Shown: positions 21,732-30,743 of the stretch, one piece after another
Position numbering within the stretch: the first letter of the stretch is position 1
Layout: every line of letters starts with the position of its first letter
NCBI GenBank assembly: GCA_945878115.1
Contig: CAMDVD010000042.1
Span: 1 to 35,485 of the forward strand
DNA from: Chitinophaga pinensis
GTDB lineage: Bacteria > Bacteroidota > Bacteroidia > Chitinophagales > Chitinophagaceae
Direction of reading: 5' to 3'
DNA length: 35,485 nt
Program-made: the position numbers and the translations under genes
Notes under the pieces: model-generated
The model's database searches: none
The model's input: only the letters and a program-made list of their open reading frames with translations
Told to the model about the DNA's origin: nothing

Positions 21732-22976
21732 ATGATTAATTTTAATAAATTTACTTTACAAAATGGCTTGCGTGTAATTGTTCATGAAGATCCAAGCACG
21801 CCTATGGTTGCCATGAATATTTTATATGATGTTGGTGCTAAGGATGAAGATCCGAAACAAACGGGATTCGCTCATTTATTTGAACATTTGATGTTTGGTG
21901 GTTCGGTGCATATTCCCGATTATGATGAACCATTACAAAATGCTGGTGGCGAGAATAATGCATATACAACCAATGATCTTACCAATTATTATATTCAATT
22001 GCCAGCGCAAAATATTGAAACAGCATTTTGGTTGGAGAGTGATAGAATGCAAACGCTTGCCTTTGGCGAAAAGAGTTTGGATGTGCAACGTAAAGTAGTA
22101 TGCGAAGAGTTTAAAGAACATTATATCAATAAACCATATAGCGATGCATGGAAATATTTACGAGAAATGGTATACACCCAACATCCATATCAATGGTTGA
22201 CAATAGGGAAAGAACTATCTCATATTGAGAATGCCCAATTGTCGGATGTCAAAAATTTCTTTTATAAACATTACCGACCAGTAAATGCCATTATGTGTGT
22301 TGCTGGAAATATTACTACCGAAAAAGTAAAGGAACTTTCTGAAAAATGGTTTGAGCCTATTGAGCCCGGAGAACCTTATATACGGCAGATTGCAGACGAA
22401 CCAATACAACAAACTGCGCGCCATTTAGTATTGCATAAAGATGTACCTGTGAGTGTTATTTATAAAGCATATCCTATGTCGGCAAGGCGTGATAAGACCT
22501 ACTATGCAGATGATATGATTTCTGAAGTTTTATCTGGAGGACAGTCTTCGCGTTTGTATCAACAACTAGTGAAAGAGAAAAAAATATTTAGTCAAATAGA
22601 TTGCTATCATACTGGCAGCGTAGAAAAAGGACTATTGGTGATTGAAGGAAAAATGTTGCCGCATATAAAACCAGAAGAGGCAGATCTTGCTATTCAAGAA
22701 GAAATTGACTTTATAAAGAAGGAAAAAATTAGCGCATTAGAATTAGAAAAGGCAAAAAATAAAATTGAAAGTATGATTGCTTTTGAAGATTTGGGATTGC
22801 TGAGTCGCGCAAATAATTTAGCATTTTATGAATTGTTGGGTGATGCTGCTTTGATGAATGTAGAATTTGATAATTACAATAAAGTCACGGTAGAAGAGAT
22901 ACAAGCGCAAGCCAATACTATTTTGGTTGAACATAAATGTTCTACGATGTATTATTTAGCAAAAGGAAATAGCTAA
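21732..22976 (+). CDS. M16 family zinc peptidase
   Basis: 414 residues, the size of a two-domain M16B (processing-peptidase-like) subunit. The inverted zinc motif HxxEH is at residues 48-52 (FAHLFEHLMFGG), with the third ligand Glu about 75 residues later in RKVVCEEFKEHY. Substrate-groove features ENNAYTTNDLTNYY and VLSGGQSSRLYQQLVKEKKI are present. No signal peptide is seen, so it is probably cytosolic or exported by an unseen route. M16B subunits work as homodimers or with a second, often adjacent, non-catalytic partner; no partner gene is next to it here, so a homodimer is more likely. The VanZ-like gene follows after 25 bases. Confidence 0.94.
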   Translation: MINFNKFTLQNGLRVIVHEDPSTPMVAMNILYDVGAKDEDPKQTGFAHLFEHLMFGGSVHIPDYDEPLQNAGGENNAYTTNDLTNYYIQLPAQNIETAFWLESDRMQTLAFGEKSLDVQRKVVCEEFKEHYINKPYSDAWKYLREMVYTQHPYQWLTIGKELSHIENAQLSDVKNFFYKHYRPVNAIMCVAGNITTEKVKELSEKWFEPIEPGEPYIRQIADEPIQQTARHLVLHKDVPVSVIYKAYPMSARRDKTYYADDMISEVLSGGQSSRLYQQLVKEKKIFSQIDCYHTGSVEKGLLVIEGKMLPHIKPEEADLAIQEEIDFIKKEKISALELEKAKNKIESMIAFEDLGLLSRANNLAFYELLGDAALMNVEFDNYNKVTVEEIQAQANTILVEHKCSTMYYLAKGNS

Positions 22977-23001
22977 AACACTTTTTATCTATTTCTTCAT
23001 C

Positions 23002-23382
23002 ATGATGCGAAACCTTTTACAAAACAAATATTTTTTACTATTATCTGCCATACTATGGACTAGCATTATATTTTGGGGGTGTTCTATGCCAGGTAAAAAT
23101 CTACCTAGCGTACATCCATTTCCGCATTTCGATAAGATAATCCATTTTACATTTTTCTTTGTATTTTATATAAGGTGGTATTTATTTTGCCCACGTACTA
23201 AGTTCTATTCCATGCTACTCATACTCTTATCTGTGTTGTATGGTTTTGGCATAGAATATTACCAAATGTATTTTGTGATAGGTCGTAGCTTTGATGTTTG
23301 GGATGGCGTGTTTGATACACTTGGGGCGGTGTTAGCGTTTTTAGTCGTAAGTAGAAAGTCGAAAGTAGTTAGTATTGAGTAG
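23002..23382 (+). CDS. VanZ-like membrane protein
   Basis: 126 residues with four hydrophobic segments and the VanZ-family pattern: WTSIIFWGCSMPGKNLP after TM1, then FPHFDKIIHFTFFFVFYIRW, then YGFGIEYYQMYFVIGRSFDV with the GxxxE-xxQ and R-x-x-[DS]-x-x-D elements, then WDGVFDTLGAVLAFLVV. The role is unknown; the family name comes from teicoplanin resistance but most members are unrelated to it. The last residues (SRKSKVVSIE) are encoded by R2 repeat sequence that starts at 23341, so the original C-terminus has probably been replaced or extended. Two ATGs stand in tandem at 23002 and 23005. Confidence 0.85.
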   Translation: MMRNLLQNKYFLLLSAILWTSIIFWGCSMPGKNLPSVHPFPHFDKIIHFTFFFVFYIRWYLFCPRTKFYSMLLILLSVLYGFGIEYYQMYFVIGRSFDVWDGVFDTLGAVLAFLVVSRKSKVVSIE

Positions 23383-23464
23383 TTAGTAGTGAGATGTAAG
23401 GCGTAAGGTATAAGTCGTAAGGCATAAGTTGAAAGGCGTAAGGTGTAAGTCGTAAGGTGTAGTA
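23341..23464 (+). repeat. R2 repeat run overlapping the VanZ-like gene end
   Basis: About 120 bases of degenerate units: GTAGTTAGTATTGAGTAGTT (identical to a 20-mer at 12936-12955), then GTAAGGCGTAAGGTATAAGT, GTCGTAAGGCATAAG and others. The first 40 bases are read as the last codons of the VanZ-like protein. No R1 module follows. Right after it a weak hairpin ACTATAA/TTATAGT (23465-23484) lies between two convergent genes. Confidence 0.65.
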
Positions 23465-23509
23465 ACTATAATTTACTTTATAGTCTCATTTTGATTTTAT
23501 TTTTTGAGA

Positions 23510-26500
23510 TTAACTAAATAGGAATTGAATATCATCCCTCGTCAATTTTTTTACAAATGAACTTTCACCAGAAATAATATCAGCGGATAAGGATTTCTTT
23601 TTGTCTTGGAGGTGCAATATTTTTTCTTCGATGCTGTCTTTACAAATCATCTTATACGCAAATACTTTTTGGGTTTGTCCAATGCGATGTGTTCTATCTA
23701 TTGCTTGTTGCTCCGTTGCCGGATTCCACCAAGGATCAACCAAATATACATAATCAGCAGAGGTTAAATTTAGCCCCACTCCGCCTGCCTTCAAACTAAT
23801 AAGCATCACTCTATAATCCGCATTTTCTTGAAAGGAAGCGACTACATTCTTGCGTTCTTTGGCTGGTGTACTGCCGTCCAAATAGACATAAGGAATTTCT
23901 TTTTTCTCTAATTCCATTCTTATCAAACTCAACATAGTCACGAATTGCGAGAATACCAATGCTTTATGTTCGCCTGTGTTTTCTTCCAATTCACGAATCA
24001 ATTCTTCAATCTTCACCGATTCATTTGGATACTGTTCATCTTCATTGAGTATGGCAGGAGAATCGCATATTTGACGAAGTTTGAGTAAGCCTTCTAAAAT
24101 ATAAAATCCACTTTTTTCCATCCCTATTTCATCAATTTTTCCTAACACCATTTTGCGATAATAATCTTTGAAACTATTGTATATTTTTCTTTGCTCTGTT
24201 TCCATCTCACACCAAAGTATAGTTTCCGTTTTGTCAGGTAAATCCTTCGCGACTTGTTCTTTGGTTCGACGCAACATGAATGGAAATAAAATTTTTCGCA
24301 ACATCTCTATTTTATCTTTTTCACCATGCTTGTCTATAGGTGTTGCAAATTCTGTTTTAAAAGATTCTAATGAACCTAGCATGCCTGGATTTAAAAAATT
24401 CATTTGAGAATAAATATCCATCGTATTATTTTGCAATGGCGTACCGCTCAATGCAATTCTGTTTTTACATTTTAAAACACTTACACTTTTCGCGACTAGT
24501 GATTGATGGTTTTTGATAGAATGACTTTCATCCAAAATCACATACTTAAATTCTGTGCTTGCAAACTCCTTAATGTCTGAACGAAGCATACCATAAGAAG
24601 TCAATATGATATCAAATTTTGAGAATTTTGAAAAATCCTTATCCCTGTCTGCACCATAATGAATATGGAATTTGAGGTGTTTGCAAAATTTTAAAATCTC
24701 ACTTTCCCAATTGTAAATCAGTGAGGTTGGACAAATGATAAGATGTGTATGCCTTTCTTTTGCATTCAAATGCGCAAGAAAAGTGAGTGTTTGTAAAGTC
24801 TTCCCTAGACCCATATCATCTGCCAGACAAGCGCCCCATTCTAAACTGTCTAAGGTGCATAGCCATTGAAACCCAGCCTGCTGATAGTCTCTTAAAACAG
24901 CTTTTACTTTTTTAGGAACAGGGTAAATATTTTGTTTATCAATATTATGTAATAACTCTTTTTTTCGTTTTAATTCTTCGCCAATTTTTTCATCTGTGAG
25001 TTCATTGTACAATTCATCAATGAGTGTCCACTGAAATTTTGAAACTTGTAATTTATTGTCTTTCCATTTTCCACTTTTGAAAAGATAACTGTATTTCAAA
25101 ATCCATTCTGGTGGTATTACGCCCAAGGAACCATCTGTTAATGGGATATATTTTTGTTGATTTAAAATTGCCTTTTTTAATTCAGAAAGAGGAACAACAA
25201 GTCCGTTATAATCTACTTCAATTTCTACATCGAACCAATCTATGCCAGTTCCAACTTTCATATTTAATGTTGGAACTGCTGCATTGAAATTGAAGTATTT
25301 TAATTTTTCAACGCCTAATAATTCTATTTCTTTTTCTTGCGCTTTTTGTAAAAAATCGAAATACCAATTGTCTGCTAATGCATCTTTAAAAGGCAGATAA
25401 AAATAGTTTTGATTGGTCATTGAAAATTTCGGGTGTAAGTTTCTTAGCCATTCTGTATACTCATTTTCAACTGCTACCTTCCTCTCTATTTGTTGAATTC
25501 TATTTTCTACAAACACAAATTTCGGACCTTTAAATTCGAGGATATTATTCCCATATTTCCATTCCGGTGTAAGCAATAAATAATCTGTACCTAATTCACT
25601 CATTTGTATTCTACAAGTAGGTATACCAATGGGTGATTCTTCCAATTGATTCTGAATGGACTCATCATAAATCACTTCATATTTTTTTTCTAATTCACTT
25701 AAAATATCGACAGATAATTTATTGAAATCTTGTATTGGAAAAAATAAATTACCCCTTTCAAATAACTCTACTGTGTCTATAATATCATCTTCTAACAGAT
25801 AAATATTTTGTTGGTACCGAAGTATAAACCATTTTCTAAACTGGGTATCTGTTAATTTTATTTTTTCATGTTCAGCGATAGAAATAAATGCTTGCAATTC
25901 TACAAACTTTCCTTGTACATGCAGATTGAAGGAGAGTTTTGGTGAATAGGATTGTATAAATACTTCTTTATATTCTTTCGTTTCAATCTGTTCATAGATT
26001 GGAATTGGCGATGTGGTGTTTGCCAATTCTTGTATGACCTTACGTGTTTTATTAATCCAAGCGGCTTTGATATGAGAGGATAGATAATCCCAATTTACTG
26101 AAGTAGAATTTGCTAGTGTCTCCAGAATATCATAACTCAGTGGTTGTAAAATAGGAATAATATTTGCATACTCGGCTTGCAGTAATGGCAGTGAAGTTTT
26201 ATTCCGAATGGCAATTTTTTTATATACATCACCTGCACCATTTTTCTTTTTACGGATAGCCAGAATTTCAAATTTTGTGTACGGTTGTTGTTGTGGATGC
26301 GTTGTGAATAATAATGCAATTCTATCATAAATTTCAAGCGTCGTATTGTCTTTTAAACGAGTATCCGTTCCGTTTAGATTTAGTTTGTTTCGGATATTAT
26401 TCCACTCATATGGATTGTCTGATTTAATTAAATTTTTTGGCAAGCTTTTGATCACGTACTCTCCATAATAGTCGTAACCAAATACTACATGAGTAGAAAT

Positions 26501-27253
26501 TGCATCATCTAAACTTATTCCATGTCTAGCTAATAATTGTTTCTTCAATTCTGTTAAGTTATCAAATTGACAAAAGAAAGATTCTCCAAGGTTCATTTTG
26601 ATATGTAGTAACAATTTTACTGCATGGACACATATTTTTGTGGAGGAAATCTGGGTGCAATTACAATCAACCCTAAGTTTTTTAGTTTCTAAATGCGTAA
26701 TGGTAACTAGTGTATTATTTTCAAAATAGAAACTAACTTTTTTGTTCGTTATGTCTATTAGCGGTTTCCAATTTCTAGATGTCCACGATTGGGACTCCAA
26801 TGTATATACGTTCCCGATATAATATTTTGTCAATAATTCTCTATTCAAATGAGTTCCAAGTACAATAGTATGTTGTTGTTCCTGTGCTTCTCTAGTGAGA
26901 GGAAGAATATTTAATTCTTTTTTTAATCCTTTTGCTAATTCCTTTTTCAGATGATCTTGTAAAAAGTAGGCTGCCGCATATTGATGTTTGCAAGGATTGC
27001 CGTAGCCTTCCGTATATGGACAATCGCAATTTCCATCCGCTTCTTCGTATTCATCTTCTATTGTGAATTCTAAGCTGGTATTATATATTTTTTTGGATGT
27101 TGCACTTGGCACTGAAAATGAAAAAAGTACTTCACTATCTTGTTTAAAATGAATTGGTTTTATAAGTTGATGATTATAAATTTCTTTACCTTTTCGCTTT
27201 AAACTTCCATCACCAAATTTGAGAAAATCTTTTAATAATGCAAGTTGATCCAT
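23510..27253 (-). CDS. SNF2-family helicase with two SWIM zinc fingers
   Basis: 1247 residues. The C-terminal third is a complete SNF2 ATPase: motif I LADDMGLGKTLQTLTFLAHL near residue 810, DESHSIKN (DExH) near 908, ALSGTPLQNN, LISLKAGGVGLNLTSADYVY and DRTHRIGQTQKVFAYKMI (motif VI) near 1187. Near the N-terminus CDCPYTEGYGNPCKHQYAAA (about 77-96) is a SWIM finger (CxC...CxH), and VDCNCTQISSTKICVHAVKL (about 195-214) is a second SWIM-like motif. The 600-residue middle is of the type found in bacterial SNF2 proteins. It should translocate on double-stranded DNA and may act in RNA polymerase recycling or repair; which is unknown. It stands alone and is not linked to a restriction or defence set. 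Confidence 0.94.
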   Translation of the reverse strand: MDQLALLKDFLKFGDGSLKRKGKEIYNHQLIKPIHFKQDSEVLFSFSVPSATSKKIYNTSLEFTIEDEYEEADGNCDCPYTEGYGNPCKHQYAAAYFLQDHLKKELAKGLKKELNILPLTREAQEQQHTIVLGTHLNRELLTKYYIGNVYTLESQSWTSRNWKPLIDITNKKVSFYFENNTLVTITHLETKKLRVDCNCTQISSTKICVHAVKLLLHIKMNLGESFFCQFDNLTELKKQLLARHGISLDDAISTHVVFGYDYYGEYVIKSLPKNLIKSDNPYEWNNIRNKLNLNGTDTRLKDNTTLEIYDRIALLFTTHPQQQPYTKFEILAIRKKKNGAGDVYKKIAIRNKTSLPLLQAEYANIIPILQPLSYDILETLANSTSVNWDYLSSHIKAAWINKTRKVIQELANTTSPIPIYEQIETKEYKEVFIQSYSPKLSFNLHVQGKFVELQAFISIAEHEKIKLTDTQFRKWFILRYQQNIYLLEDDIIDTVELFERGNLFFPIQDFNKLSVDILSELEKKYEVIYDESIQNQLEESPIGIPTCRIQMSELGTDYLLLTPEWKYGNNILEFKGPKFVFVENRIQQIERKVAVENEYTEWLRNLHPKFSMTNQNYFYLPFKDALADNWYFDFLQKAQEKEIELLGVEKLKYFNFNAAVPTLNMKVGTGIDWFDVEIEVDYNGLVVPLSELKKAILNQQKYIPLTDGSLGVIPPEWILKYSYLFKSGKWKDNKLQVSKFQWTLIDELYNELTDEKIGEELKRKKELLHNIDKQNIYPVPKKVKAVLRDYQQAGFQWLCTLDSLEWGACLADDMGLGKTLQTLTFLAHLNAKERHTHLIICPTSLIYNWESEILKFCKHLKFHIHYGADRDKDFSKFSKFDIILTSYGMLRSDIKEFASTEFKYVILDESHSIKNHQSLVAKSVSVLKCKNRIALSGTPLQNNTMDIYSQMNFLNPGMLGSLESFKTEFATPIDKHGEKDKIEMLRKILFPFMLRRTKEQVAKDLPDKTETILWCEMETEQRKIYNSFKDYYRKMVLGKIDEIGMEKSGFYILEGLLKLRQICDSPAILNEDEQYPNESVKIEELIRELEENTGEHKALVFSQFVTMLSLIRMELEKKEIPYVYLDGSTPAKERKNVVASFQENADYRVMLISLKAGGVGLNLTSADYVYLVDPWWNPATEQQAIDRTHRIGQTQKVFAYKMICKDSIEEKILHLQDKKKSLSADIISGESSFVKKLTRDDIQFLFS

Positions 27254-27272
27254 GGTCTCGAATTAATTTACG

Positions 27273-27280
27273 CAAACCTA
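27273..27280 (-). promoter_or_regulatory. -7 promoter box of the SNF2 gene
   Basis: On the minus strand TAGGTTTG fits TAnnTTTG and ends 19 bases before the ATG at 27253. A matching -33 box is not obvious. Confidence 0.4.
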
Positions 27281-27352
27281 ATTATTGCTTGCGAATATTT
27301 AGTTATTTTGAAACAATTAAATGCAACACCAAATAGGTAATGAGAATATTTT

Positions 27353-27482
27353 GGGCGGCAGACACGTTCTGACGATAAATGTCAGAATCCGGTCTATACG
27401 CTCCAATCTTTTTGCTGCAGAGCCAGTAAAAAGGATTTCCACTTCAATCGTTGCCGCAATCCATCCAACATAAAAAATCATT
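27353..27482 (-). repeat. R4 structured repeat, copy 2
   Basis: On the minus strand the element opens AATGATTTTTTATG, as in copy 1. It has the terminal stem GCGGCA (27457-27452) with TGCCGC (27360-27355). The inner hairpin CTTTTTACTG with CAGCAAAAAG has loop GCTCTG, and an extra hairpin TTCTGAC/GTCAGAA (27387-27367) is absent from copy 1. It fills the divergent gap between the SNF2 and trans-sulfuration genes. Its ATG frame stops after 25 codons. Confidence 0.75.
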
Positions 27483-27544
27483 AGTTTATTCAATATTTAA
27501 TTTAGACTACTTTACAAACAATATGAATTAAGACACACTTATAA

Positions 27545-27552
27545 TACATTTG
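27545..27552 (+). promoter_or_regulatory. -7 promoter box of the trans-sulfuration gene
   Basis: TACATTTG matches TAnnTTTG exactly and ends 17 bases before the ATG at 27570. No SAM riboswitch fold was recognised in the short leader. Confidence 0.5.
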
Positions 27553-27569
27553 CAAACAACATACAAAAA

Positions 27570-28790
27570 ATGAAAGAAAATATTCCAATAGGATTTGGTT
27601 CAAGCTGTGTCCACAGTGGGTTTGAAGCCGAGCAGCACCGAAGTCACCTTACGCCAATATATGCTTCTAGTACTTATTTATTAGATAGTGCTGAACATGC
27701 CGTTGCCTTATTTACTGGCGAAGAAAAAGGTAATATTTATGCTCGATTTGGTAGCCCAACGACACAACAAGCAGAAAATAAAATTGCGGCGTTAGAAGCC
27801 TTTGGACTTACAGATAATCATGGGAACCCCTTGGCGTTAAAAGCAATCGTGCATGCTTCAGGAATGGCTGCGATTACTACTTTAATTTTATCTAATCTTC
27901 AAGCTGGGGAGAAAGTAATTTCGCATTTATCTTTATATGGCGGTACACAAGAATTGGTCGATAAAGTGCTTCCTTCTTTGAACATTCAAACTGTTTTATT
28001 AGACATGCAAAATTTGGATGCAGTGGAGGAAGTTTTGCAAAAGGATAAGAGCATAAGAATGATGTATTTGGAAACTCCTGCCAATCCAACATTGCAATGC
28101 GTTGACATGGAAAAGCTTACGGCATTGGCGCATCAATATGGTTGTAAAGTGGCAGTAGACAATACTTTTGCTACACCTTATTTACAACAACCTTTTCGAT
28201 ATGGTGTTGATTTTGTGATGCATTCCACCACCAAATTTCTCAATGGTCATGGTACTGCTATTGGTGGTGTTTTGATTGGAAAAGATATGGAATGGATGAA
28301 TACCAAAGTGACGAAACATTTTCGTTTATTGGGTGGAAATTCAAACGCCTTCGATGCATTTTTATTGATCAATGGCATGAAGACTTTAGAGTTGAGAATG
28401 CAACGTCATTGTAGCAATGCAGAAAAAGTAGCGGCCTTTTTGCACACACATCCAGCAATTGCATTTGTCAATTATTTAGGATTAGAAAGTCATCCACATT
28501 ATGCATTGTGTAAAAAGCAAATGCGTCATCCAGGAGCATTGATGAGTTTCGAAATCAAAGGTGGTTTTGAAGCCAGTAAAAAATTTATTAACCAGCTACA
28601 ACTCTGTACACATGCGGTTTCATTAGGTACTTGTGATACACTTGTTTCACATCCTGCTAGCACTACGCATGTTGGTGTAGCACGCGAACTGCGCATACAA
28701 TCGGGCATCACCGACGGACTGATTCGCATGAGTGTAGGAATAGAAAATGTGGAGGATATTATCCACGATTTAGAACAAGCATTGTCCTAA
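27570..28790 (+). CDS. trans-sulfuration PLP enzyme (cystathionine gamma-synthase / O-succinylhomoserine sulfhydrylase type)
   Basis: 406 residues of the Cys/Met metabolism PLP family. The PLP-binding Lys is in DFVMHSTTKFLNGHGTAIGG near residue 222. YARFGSPTTQQAENKIAALE and YLETPANPTLQCVDMEKL are the other cofactor-site blocks, and the C-terminal THVGVARELRIQSGITDGLI matches the family. The position where methionine gamma-lyase has Cys (YGCT) is Gly here (LYGGTQELV), which argues against that activity. The likely role is methionine or cysteine synthesis from an activated homoserine; the exact donor and product cannot be separated by eye. Cytosolic homotetramer in known members. Confidence 0.92.
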   Translation: MKENIPIGFGSSCVHSGFEAEQHRSHLTPIYASSTYLLDSAEHAVALFTGEEKGNIYARFGSPTTQQAENKIAALEAFGLTDNHGNPLALKAIVHASGMAAITTLILSNLQAGEKVISHLSLYGGTQELVDKVLPSLNIQTVLLDMQNLDAVEEVLQKDKSIRMMYLETPANPTLQCVDMEKLTALAHQYGCKVAVDNTFATPYLQQPFRYGVDFVMHSTTKFLNGHGTAIGGVLIGKDMEWMNTKVTKHFRLLGGNSNAFDAFLLINGMKTLELRMQRHCSNAEKVAAFLHTHPAIAFVNYLGLESHPHYALCKKQMRHPGALMSFEIKGGFEASKKFINQLQLCTHAVSLGTCDTLVSHPASTTHVGVARELRIQSGITDGLIRMSVGIENVEDIIHDLEQALS

Positions 28791-28819
28791 GAGAACAGAC
28801 ATTAATAAAGGAAAATTTT

Positions 28820-29374
28820 ATGCACGATATAGAACCATATTATAATTGGCGGCATTTATATACTGCGGAAGAAGATGAAAAATCTCCTTTCTTTCAGAGA
28901 GTGTACAGTGAGTTTGAATTTTCAAATACAGTATACAATTATTACATACATCCGCAATGGGATGAGATTGGCTCGAGAACTTTATATATCAAAATACTTT
29001 TGGTCGATTATGAAGTGAATTATGCCATCATTGAATTAATCGGTGAATGGAATGATGCCATCGAAAATGATATTCAAACCTTGAAACGAAATATCATTGA
29101 TTTACTTATTGCAAAACGAATTTATAAATATATTTTAATCGGAGAAAATGTACTTAATTTTCACAGCGATGGGGATGACTATTATGAAGAATGGGTGGAG
29201 GATATTAAAGATCATGGTGGTTGGATAGTTGCCCTTAATATTCCAGAGCAAACGCAATATGATTTTAAAAAAGCACGAATTAAAAATTATGTTACCTTTT
29301 TGGATGAAGAGAATTGGCGTATTTATAAGCCTGAATTCTTGTTTCAAAAAATTGACAACTTGATGCTTATCTGA
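28820..29374 (+). CDS. conserved hypothetical protein, acidic
   Basis: 184 residues with no signal peptide or membrane segment; acidic and rich in Trp, Tyr and Asp. Blocks such as YYIHPQWDEIGSRTLYIKIL, LIGEWNDAIENDIQTLKRNI, DGDDYYEEWVEDIKDHGGWI and FLDEENWRIYKPEFLFQKID look conserved, and I recall similar unnamed proteins in Chitinophagales. The alternating strand and helix pattern suggests a compact alpha/beta fold. It lies 29 bases after the PLP enzyme gene and is probably cotranscribed with it, but nothing points to a shared pathway. Function unknown. Confidence 0.8.
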   Translation: MHDIEPYYNWRHLYTAEEDEKSPFFQRVYSEFEFSNTVYNYYIHPQWDEIGSRTLYIKILLVDYEVNYAIIELIGEWNDAIENDIQTLKRNIIDLLIAKRIYKYILIGENVLNFHSDGDDYYEEWVEDIKDHGGWIVALNIPEQTQYDFKKARIKNYVTFLDEENWRIYKPEFLFQKIDNLMLI

Positions 29375-29475
29375 TTATTTTTATGCTCTTCAATAATCGA
29401 AAAAAAAGAAACCATATATCTTATGAAGAAGGCGTCTAATTTATTTAACTCCATTTTAGAGCAAGAATTTGTGCT

Positions 29476-29497
29476 CCCTTCTCCTAGAGGAGAAGGG
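29476..29497. repeat. 10-bp perfect hairpin repeat
   Basis: CCCTTCTCCT (29476-29485), loop AG, AGGAGAAGGG (29488-29497), followed by TTGGGGATGAGG. I recall this hairpin plus TTGGGGATGAGG as a widespread intergenic repeat in Bacteroidota. It lies 48 bases before the oxidoreductase gene. It lacks a T run. Confidence 0.55.
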
Positions 29498-29545
29498 TTG
29501 GGGATGAGGTTTCAGGTCATTTTTTCAACCATTAAATAAAACGAC

Positions 29546-30685
29546 ATGTTATCCATTTGGGAAAGAAATGCCTTCATTCAATACGACCATATTATTATTG
29601 GTAGCGGTATTGTTGGTTTGAGTACCGCTTATTATCTCAAACAAAAATTTCCTTCGCAATCTGTGCTCATACTAGAACGTGGGCTTTTGCCAACCGGTGC
29701 AAGTACGCGCAATGCAGGTTTCGCATGCATGGGCTCGCCTAGTGAATTGTTGGATGATTTATCGCATCGAAGCGAAAAAGAAGTGGTGGATTTATTTCGT
29801 TTGCGAAAAAATGGTTTAACAAGATTAAGCTCTATTTTAGGTCATGCCGCTATGGGATATAAGGCAGAAGGTAGCCATGAATTATTTTTCGAAGAAGACA
29901 CAACTGTTATCGATCAATTACCCTATCTTAATCAACTGTTGCGAAGTGAAGTAGAGTCGGATGCTTTTGTTCTTCGAAATGAAAAAATAGAAACATTTGG
30001 TTTGAATAAAACAAAGGTGAAAGCCATGGTTGAGAATTGTTGTGAAGGACAAATTGATACAGGCTTGATGATTAAAAATTTGATTTTAATGGTTATGTCT
30101 TTGGGTGTAGAAATTAAAACAGGTTGCCCAGTGAAATCTTTTTTGGATACAGGAAATGGTGCTGAAGTGGTCTGTTTAAATTCTTTCGCCGTTGATGAAA
30201 TTGTATTCAAATCCAAAACCTTGACGATTTGTACCAATGGATTCGCCACGCAATTATTACCAGCAATGGATGTTGTACCTGGCCGTGGTCAAGTGCTCAT
30301 CACCAAACCCATTGCAGGACTGAAACTAAAAGGCATATTTCATTTTCACCAAGGCTATTATTATTGTCGAGAATATAATTGTTGTGTATTGATTGGTGGT
30401 GGTCGTAATACAGATTTTGAAAAAGAAACCACCATGGAGCTGGCATTGAATGACAATATCCAACAAAATCTTGTAGATCAATTGCGTTCCTTTATTATTC
30501 CAAATCAAGAATTTGACATTGACATGCAATGGTCTGGTATCATGGCTTTTGGTCAATCGAAACGACCCATAATCCAACAACATAGCGAACATATTTTTAT
30601 TGGTGTTCGTATGGGAGGTATGGGTATCGCTATTGGTAGTGAAGTTGGATTTCAATTAGCAAATTTGATTGCTACAGCTCATTAG
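29546..30685 (+). CDS. FAD-dependent oxidoreductase (DAO family)
   Basis: 379 residues. The dinucleotide-binding GxGxxG is at 19-24 (YDHIIIGSGIVGLSTAYYLK), followed by VLILERGLLPTGASTRNAGF, which is the FAD adenosine-binding strand and the ASxxNAG region of D-amino-acid-oxidase-like enzymes. The C-terminal SGIMAFGQSKRPIIQ and GVRMGGMGIAIGSEVGFQLA close the FAD fold. It would oxidise an amine or amino acid (as in glycine or sarcosine oxidase), but the substrate is not evident. Cytosolic. The first 12 residues before the FAD fold could be a short extension; no better internal ATG exists. Confidence 0.9.
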   Translation: MLSIWERNAFIQYDHIIIGSGIVGLSTAYYLKQKFPSQSVLILERGLLPTGASTRNAGFACMGSPSELLDDLSHRSEKEVVDLFRLRKNGLTRLSSILGHAAMGYKAEGSHELFFEEDTTVIDQLPYLNQLLRSEVESDAFVLRNEKIETFGLNKTKVKAMVENCCEGQIDTGLMIKNLILMVMSLGVEIKTGCPVKSFLDTGNGAEVVCLNSFAVDEIVFKSKTLTICTNGFATQLLPAMDVVPGRGQVLITKPIAGLKLKGIFHFHQGYYYCREYNCCVLIGGGRNTDFEKETTMELALNDNIQQNLVDQLRSFIIPNQEFDIDMQWSGIMAFGQSKRPIIQQHSEHIFIGVRMGGMGIAIGSEVGFQLANLIATAH

Positions 30686-30743
30686 AAAAAATAGCTTGTC
30701 TTACACACTTATGTATTATTTTTAGCCCTTCAAAAAAGTATTC

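Noticed and set aside
23341-23464. Possible CRISPR array in the R2 run
   Set aside because: Units vary in length and sequence, with no constant repeat and no unique spacers of even size. No cas gene is present.
23510-27253. SNF2 helicase as part of a defence island
   Set aside because: Neighbours are a VanZ-like gene and a trans-sulfuration enzyme; no restriction, nuclease or DISARM-type partner genes are present.
27373-27569. SAM riboswitch before the trans-sulfuration gene
   Set aside because: The gap is mostly the R4 repeat, which reads on the other strand. The predicted leader is only about 13 bases.
29383-29439. 18-codon frame before the oxidoreductase gene
   Set aside because: Too short and without a recognisable pattern or clear ribosome site.
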